A stretch of 7,947 nt of DNA from Comamonadaceae bacterium (lineage in GTDB: Bacteria; Pseudomonadota; Gammaproteobacteria; Burkholderiales; Burkholderiaceae_C): positions 1 to 7,947 of the forward strand of contig CANJXV010000113.1 in NCBI GenBank assembly GCA_947478935.1, written 5' to 3'. Below are positions 4,873 through 7,947 of the stretch, in pieces. The notes beneath the pieces are model-generated. The model was given only the letters and a program-made list of their open reading frames with translations, had not been told where the DNA came from and did not search any database. Position 1 is the stretch's first letter. The number at the start of each line of letters is the position of its first letter. The position numbers and the translations under genes are program-made.

Positions 4873-5871
4873 TTATTCCGACGCATTGTCTTGAAGCACT
4901 ATACCCTCGTGATGTGCCACCATCTCTAAGGCACTCTCAAATAGAGCACGTGCAGAACCTGAAACCGAACTAAGATAAGCATGCAGATGCGCATCGTCGG
5001 TAGACTTATTTAAGCATTCGTGGCTGTACTGCTCAAAATTTGCTAATTGGGTAATTATTTCTGCAACATGCCGCGGACACTCACAAAGCACATTGGTGGA
5101 AATATTGGCTACGCGAGTCAGCGTCGTTTCACTGTATTTCCTAGGTGGTATCAGACTTCCAACAACCAAGCCAGTGGATTCTTTTTCAGTACCCATAACG
5201 AGGGCAGAATTAATCAAATCTGCCAAGTCTGAATCCGACATAGGTTCTTTTCTAACAATCATCCCGGAGCGTTTCATTACTTCGATAACTTTCTCTTGGC
5301 CAAAGTTATACAAAACAATCACTTGAGTCGCTTTGCAATTCTGAGCCAATCTATGTATGTCAACTTGCATGCCCGCATGCAGTGAATTTACCTTTACCAA
5401 CAAAAACGGGACTTGCCGTTCAAATGCCGATCCAAGAGCATGTGACAGATCGGTAAAGATGTTCGTTATCTTTAAGTCTTTTTCAATAAAGCTTAGGGTG
5501 AATTTTTTCGATTCGATACGGCTAGCCAAAGACACGCCAACGATCGCCATTGATGCGGGCTGTCCAACGAGGCGCGCGTCGGTGCGTATTCGACTCGCAT
5601 CCTGCCCTTGCATCAACAGGGCATTCAAGTCTTGCGCGGACAAGTTGGCAAGACCGCTAATCGCATGTCCTCGCTCCGTGAGTCGCCTCAGCAAGGTCGC
5701 CCTAAGCACATCATCATCGGTGTAAAGGCGGTGTTGACCTTGAGATTTGTGGGGTGCGAAGGTACCGTACCGGAGTTCCCAAACGCGCAAAGTTGGGGAA
5801 GGAACTCCACTCAAATTAGAAACTGCGCCGATCTTATGTACCGGACTGAATGGATCATTGTTGTTGTGCAT
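4873..5871 (-). CDS. MerR-family regulator with degenerate cobalamin-binding-like domain (LitR/CarH architecture)
   Basis: The 332-aa protein has an N-terminal MerR winged helix-turn-helix (residues 12-85) with the signatures TLRVWELRYG (27-36) and GQHRLYTDDDVLR (45-57). The middle part (105-225) looks like an alpha/beta Rossmann domain in the place where LitR/CarH photoreceptors bind adenosylcobalamin. The E/DxHxxG ligand motif is not where it should be after the first strand: only D171-x-H173 exists, in a later helix and followed by A. The only tryptophan is W31 in the DNA-binding domain, so the CarH W-x9-EH cap is absent. The C-terminal part (250-325) is helical and carries C263-E-C265-P-R-H268. 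MerR proteins of this architecture regulate photolyase, carotenoid or stress genes. It diverges from the Rrf2 gene, and a repeat overlaps its start codon, suggesting autoregulation. No clear Shine-Dalgarno precedes it. Confidence 0.85.
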   Translation of the reverse strand: MHNNNDPFSPVHKIGAVSNLSGVPSPTLRVWELRYGTFAPHKSQGQHRLYTDDDVLRATLLRRLTERGHAISGLANLSAQDLNALLMQGQDASRIRTDARLVGQPASMAIVGVSLASRIESKKFTLSFIEKDLKITNIFTDLSHALGSAFERQVPFLLVKVNSLHAGMQVDIHRLAQNCKATQVIVLYNFGQEKVIEVMKRSGMIVRKEPMSDSDLADLINSALVMGTEKESTGLVVGSLIPPRKYSETTLTRVANISTNVLCECPRHVAEIITQLANFEQYSHECLNKSTDDAHLHAYLSSVSGSARALFESALEMVAHHEGIVLQDNASE

Positions 5872-5994
5872 GCTGAAATATGAGTAGTTTTTGAATAGAT
5901 AAATAACGATTTATGCTGAAATATTACCATGAATTCGATTTTTGCTGTAAATTTGAAGAGTTTATATCTATTCAATCGCTATGAATATCAGCAT
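5870..5994. promoter_or_regulatory. Divergent merR/rrf2 control region with nested repeats
   Basis: The shared promoter region contains an exact 12-bp direct repeat ATGCTGAAATAT at 5870-5881 and 5913-5924 (43-base period, about four helical turns). It also has a perfect 11-bp inverted pair TTGAATAGATA (5891-5901) / TATCTATTCAA (5965-5975), and an inverted relative of the first repeat, ATATCAGCAT (5985-5994). The outer pair (5870/5994) and inner pair (5891/5975) share the same centre near 5932. TGCTGTAAATT at 5943-5953 is a further degenerate copy. The outer elements overlap the first codons of both genes. Promoter hexamers are not clear. The arrangement fits cooperative binding or looping by one of the two encoded regulators. 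Confidence 0.55.
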
Positions 5995-6508
5995 CCAAGT
6001 AAGTCAAGGGCTCAACGCAGTAGGGCTCATTGCCGCCTCTTCGAGGCTAGGTCCAATGCCAACGACCAGGCTGGCCAGGCAACTCGGGCTGTGCTTATCG
6101 AGTACAGAAATCGTTGTCAAGCGTTTAAAGACCGGGGGCTTGCTTCACTCCCACCGAGGCCCTGGTGGTGGCTACCAACTTCAACGTCATGTGAGTCAAA
6201 TCTCAGTCTGGGACGTTGTATCGTGTTTTGATGGTATCAAGCCACCTGAGGCCGATGTTCATCAAAGCCCGGAGGGCGATGCGACCCTTGCGCTAGCGAC
6301 GCAATTAGACCAAAGGGTACGTGAATACTTAGAGGACTACCCCTTGATGGATGTACTGCAACATCTTCGTGCGCATGAAATTGACGATCAGCAATTTGAA
6401 AGAACTAACGCAGGTTTTCGTCTAAAGCCTTTACAACGGTTTGGCCCCCCCATAGCACCGAGTTGGGTGTTTGATCTGGCGAAGTTCGTGCGTACCGCGC
6501 ACGTTTAA
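5981..6508 (+). CDS. Rrf2-family transcriptional regulator without the Fe-S cysteine triad
   Basis: The 175-aa protein has an N-terminal winged helix typical of Rrf2 regulators: helices in residues 8-40, recognition helix STEIVVKRLKTGGLL (41-55), and the wing HSHRGPGGGYQL (56-67), the strongest family signature. A helical dimerisation segment follows (about 100-132), then an unusual basic tail. IscR- and NsrR-type members hold an Fe-S cluster through three cysteines around residues 90-105; here that stretch (PPEADVHQSPEGD) has none, and only C38 and C82 occur. It therefore probably senses something else or works by thiol chemistry. The ATG at 5981 aligns with family starts but has no Shine-Dalgarno, so it may be leaderless or poorly translated. 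It is divergent from merR and heads a run of same-strand genes it may control. Confidence 0.85.
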   Translation: MNISIQVSQGLNAVGLIAASSRLGPMPTTRLARQLGLCLSSTEIVVKRLKTGGLLHSHRGPGGGYQLQRHVSQISVWDVVSCFDGIKPPEADVHQSPEGDATLALATQLDQRVREYLEDYPLMDVLQHLRAHEIDDQQFERTNAGFRLKPLQRFGPPIAPSWVFDLAKFVRTAHV

Positions 6509-6517
6509 GGAATTAGT

Positions 6518-6841
6518 ATGAAAATTTCATACATGCTGTGGAATAAGACCGGGAAAGCCAGGAAGGTCCCGGCAGGTGAGGCTTGGCAGTGGATCCACGA
6601 AGTTGAAGACGAGCAACAAATGGTGAAGCTTTTTTCACGTCTTAAAAAAACTATTCGCGAATGCCGATTGACGTTGGTAAATTTGCACATTGAACAGCGA
6701 GATTGCTCAGAAGCGTTGTTGTCGCAAGCAACTTTCACCTACAAAGGTCCAATCCTCTTTGAAGAAAATATAGCGCCGAAAAGAATTACTCACAGGCACG
6801 AAGATACGTTTGAAGATCAACAAACAGAGACTGCTTACTAA
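6518..6841 (+). CDS. Conserved-looking hypothetical protein (unrecognised)
   Basis: I do not recognise this 107-aa protein. It has no signal peptide or membrane segment. Residues 1-75 look like a compact alpha/beta domain: strand MKISYMLWNK, helix GEAWQWIHEVEDEQQMVKLFSRLKKTI in two parts (20-46), and a strand RLTLVNLHIEQRD (50-62). The C-terminus from residue 80 is charged and probably flexible. Cysteines are at 49 and 63. TAAGGA, overlapping the Rrf2 stop (6506-6511), gives a good ribosome binding site with 6-base spacing. Its TAA stop overlaps the ATG of the DUF393 gene by one base (TAATG), so it is firmly part of this operon, and coupled translation suggests a functional link with its neighbours. 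Confidence 0.75.
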   Translation: MKISYMLWNKTGKARKVPAGEAWQWIHEVEDEQQMVKLFSRLKKTIRECRLTLVNLHIEQRDCSEALLSQATFTYKGPILFEENIAPKRITHRHEDTFEDQQTETAY

Positions 6842-7206
6842 TGCACGCGACGCCCTCGCCCACGACGGTCCTGTATGACGGCTCTTGTCCTATTTGCAGC
6901 CGTGAAATAAGTCATTACAAAACCATGGATTCAGTAGGTGCAATATGCTGGGTTGACGTCTCTGCTCCAACGTTTGTAGGTCCTCCCGGTCAAAGCAGAG
7001 ATGTGCTGATGCAGCGATTTCATGTGATCAAGCCAAGCGGTGAACTGGTCTGCGGAGCCGCCGCCTTCGTTCACCTTTGGGAGCAGCTACCGCGCTGGAG
7101 GGGTCTTGCCAAGTTAGCGCAGATTCCCTTCGTTTTGAATGTATTGGAATTCGGATATACGAGATTTTTAGTTGTTCGCCCAAAGTTGCAAAGAATATTT
7201 AATTAG
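6841..7206 (+). CDS. DUF393 / DCC-family thiol-disulfide oxidoreductase-like protein
   Basis: The 121-aa protein starts with the DCC-family hallmark VLYDGSCPICSREI (residues 10-23), a thioredoxin-like first strand followed by C16-P-I-C19. The family is named for the DxxCxxC motif and is predicted to carry out thiol-disulfide exchange, though substrates are mostly unproven. Further family features are the VSAP segment after the second strand (40-43), a GELVCGAAAFVHLWEQLP helix (67-84), and a C-terminal amphipathic or hydrophobic stretch with LEFGYTRFLVVRPKL (102-116). Length is normal and no signal peptide is present, so it is cytoplasmic, perhaps membrane-associated. The start overlaps the upstream stop by one base. 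DUF393 genes often occur in photolyase/SDR clusters, matching this neighbourhood. Confidence 0.9.
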   Translation: MHATPSPTTVLYDGSCPICSREISHYKTMDSVGAICWVDVSAPTFVGPPGQSRDVLMQRFHVIKPSGELVCGAAAFVHLWEQLPRWRGLAKLAQIPFVLNVLEFGYTRFLVVRPKLQRIFN

Positions 7207-7266
7207 CTATCAATTTCTGATTTCCCCATACCCTTTTTTTATTTTTTATCAAAGGAAAACATCATC
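7207..7266. promoter_or_regulatory. Spacer with T-rich tract and HiPIP ribosome binding site
   Basis: This 60-base gap contains a run of seven T (about 7234-7240) and another T-rich stretch with no preceding hairpin, so no intrinsic terminator is called and read-through into the HiPIP gene is possible. AAAGGA at 7251-7256 is a strong ribosome binding site, 10 bases from the ATG at 7267, slightly longer than optimal spacing. I see no clear promoter hexamers. Confidence 0.4.
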
Positions 7267-7587
7267 ATGACCCAAACCGACAAAAAAAGGAGAATATTTC
7301 TTCTTCAAACGGTAACCGGATGCCTAGCGATAGGCCTGACCGGCAACTCAAGTGCACAAGCGATGGTCGCCGAAAATGACGCACAGGCCAGTTCGCTTGG
7401 GTATAAGGCTGATGCGACAAAGATAGACAAAGCGAAGCAAACCAAGTTTGCGGCGGGTCAGGCCTGCGCAAATTGCGCATTGTTTCAAGGAGCTCCCGGC
7501 GCTGCAGCGGGAGCTTGCCCGCTTTTTGCCGGAAAGCAAGTAGCCGCTAAAGGGTGGTGCACGGCCTATGCAAAAAAGGCTGCATGA
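7267..7587 (+). CDS. High-potential iron-sulfur protein (HiPIP), Tat-exported
   Basis: The 106-aa precursor opens with a twin-arginine signal: KKRRIFLLQ (residues 6-14) followed by a hydrophobic stretch and a probable cleavage site near SSAQA (28-32). This fits HiPIPs, which fold with their cluster in the cytoplasm before export. The mature part contains the conserved LGY (44-46) and four cysteines, C67-x2-C70-x13-C84-x13-C98, the expected ligands of a [4Fe-4S]3+/2+ cluster, with the usual WC (97-98) near the end. HiPIPs are soluble periplasmic electron carriers, in phototrophs donating to reaction centres and elsewhere to oxidases. Length is normal. The stop TGA overlaps the ATG of the SDR gene (ATGA), so the two are co-translated. 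An electron-transfer or oxidant-defence role in this cluster is inference. Confidence 0.93.
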   Translation: MTQTDKKRRIFLLQTVTGCLAIGLTGNSSAQAMVAENDAQASSLGYKADATKIDKAKQTKFAAGQACANCALFQGAPGAAAGACPLFAGKQVAAKGWCTAYAKKAA

Positions 7588-7947
7588 CAGATTTCGCTAC
7601 GAACGAATACAAGGCGCTAGTGATCGGTTCGGGCGGGGCGATTGGCGGTGCTTTTGCACAAGCGTTTTATGCAGACCCTCAGTGCACGCATGTGGAACTT
7701 GTTTCCCGCGGTTCGCAAAGTGGGTTTGATCTTAGAAATGAAGAATCCATTCGTATCCAGGCGACTTTATCCAGCGCAATGGGCCCCTATCAAATAATCA
7801 TCGACGCTACCGGTGCGATGGCGATCAATGGGATAGGCCCGGAGAAAGCGCTCAGCAGCCTCAATCCTGATCATTTGATGCAAGCCTTTTTGATCAACAC
7901 AATTGGCCCGGCGATGGTGCTGCGCTACTTTTCGCCCTTATTGGCAA
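7584..7947 (+). CDS. Short-chain dehydrogenase/reductase (SDR), csgA/C-factor-like, partial at right edge
   Basis: An open frame from ATG at 7584 runs off the window after 121 residues, about half the usual 230-250 aa. The N-terminus has the Rossmann dinucleotide-binding loop ALVIGSGGAIGGAFA (residues 11-25), D49 in FDLR where the adenine pocket aspartate is expected, and the strand IIIDATGAM (71-79), equivalent to the NAG motif. It also has LINTIGP (103-109) with the conserved N105 of the active-site helix. The catalytic YxxxK lies beyond the window. It is a cytosolic NAD(P)-dependent oxidoreductase; the substrate is unknown. AAGG at 7576-7579 is its ribosome binding site inside the HiPIP gene, and the ATGA overlap means coupled translation. 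Similar csgA-like SDRs sit in photolyase and singlet-oxygen response operons. Confidence 0.88.
   Translation, partial: MTDFATNEYKALVIGSGGAIGGAFAQAFYADPQCTHVELVSRGSQSGFDLRNEESIRIQATLSSAMGPYQIIIDATGAMAINGIGPEKALSSLNPDHLMQAFLINTIGPAMVLRYFSPLLA

Noticed and set aside
5353..5364. D171-x-H173 in MerR as a cobalamin ligand motif
   Set aside because: It lacks the following glycine and lies in a helix after a later strand, not in the loop after the first strand where the E/DxHxxG motif belongs.
5357..5725. 122-codon plus-strand frame opposite merR
   Set aside because: It is an antisense shadow of the MerR gene, with no domain signature or ribosome binding site.
5929..6231. 100-codon plus-strand frame overlapping the Rrf2 gene
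   Set aside because: It runs in a different phase over the clear Rrf2 winged helix and its product has no protein-like features.
7207..7266. T-rich tract as an intrinsic terminator before HiPIP
   Set aside because: No inverted repeat precedes the T-run, so it does not meet the basic structure of an intrinsic terminator.
1..7947. CRISPR arrays, tRNA genes, insertion sequences or attachment sites
   Set aside because: No regularly spaced repeats, cloverleaf-like segments, transposase or integrase frames, or flanking duplications were seen.

Overview
The window looks like chromosomal DNA from a Gram-negative bacterium, most likely a betaproteobacterium of the Burkholderiales. The evidence is a high-potential iron-sulfur protein (HiPIP) with a Tat signal, a long-form DUF427 protein, a DUF3429 membrane protein, a MerR regulator whose C-terminal domain resembles those I know from Burkholderiales, and moderate base composition. 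No species can be named from the sequence alone. No tRNA, rRNA, CRISPR array or insertion sequence was seen.

Layout from left to right. Bases 1-195 are the tail of a gene that begins outside the window, probably a photolyase/cryptochrome-type flavoprotein. A secreted TPR protein (486-923, +) follows behind a good sigma-70-like promoter and converges with a DUF427 protein (1046-1603, -). Next come a two-CBS-domain protein (1763-2200, +) and a membrane heme-c/HAMP protein with no recognisable output domain (2489-3505, +). A three-gene minus-strand operon then reads from 4801 down to 3596: a six-cysteine mini-protein, an unrecognised secreted protein and a DUF3429 membrane protein. Its own promoter overlaps a near-palindrome.

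The centre of interest is the divergent pair merR-like (4873-5871, -) and Rrf2-like (5981-6508, +). Their roughly 110-bp shared promoter region is built from nested inverted repeats with a common centre near 5932, plus an exact 12-bp direct repeat. Downstream of the Rrf2 gene lie an unknown 107-aa gene (1-base overlap with the next), a DCC-type thiol-oxidoreductase-like gene (DUF393), and then a HiPIP gene overlapping the start of a short-chain dehydrogenase (SDR) that runs off the right edge.

Interpretation (inference): the set photolyase tail, MerR of the LitR/CarH architecture, DUF393, DUF3429 and csgA-like SDR resembles light/singlet-oxygen response islands known from proteobacteria. Here it is combined with a second regulator (Rrf2), a periplasmic Fe-S electron carrier, a heme-c sensor-like protein and cysteine-rich small proteins. 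A redox- or light-responsive stress island under two divergent regulators is the best overall reading, but the sequence does not prove it.
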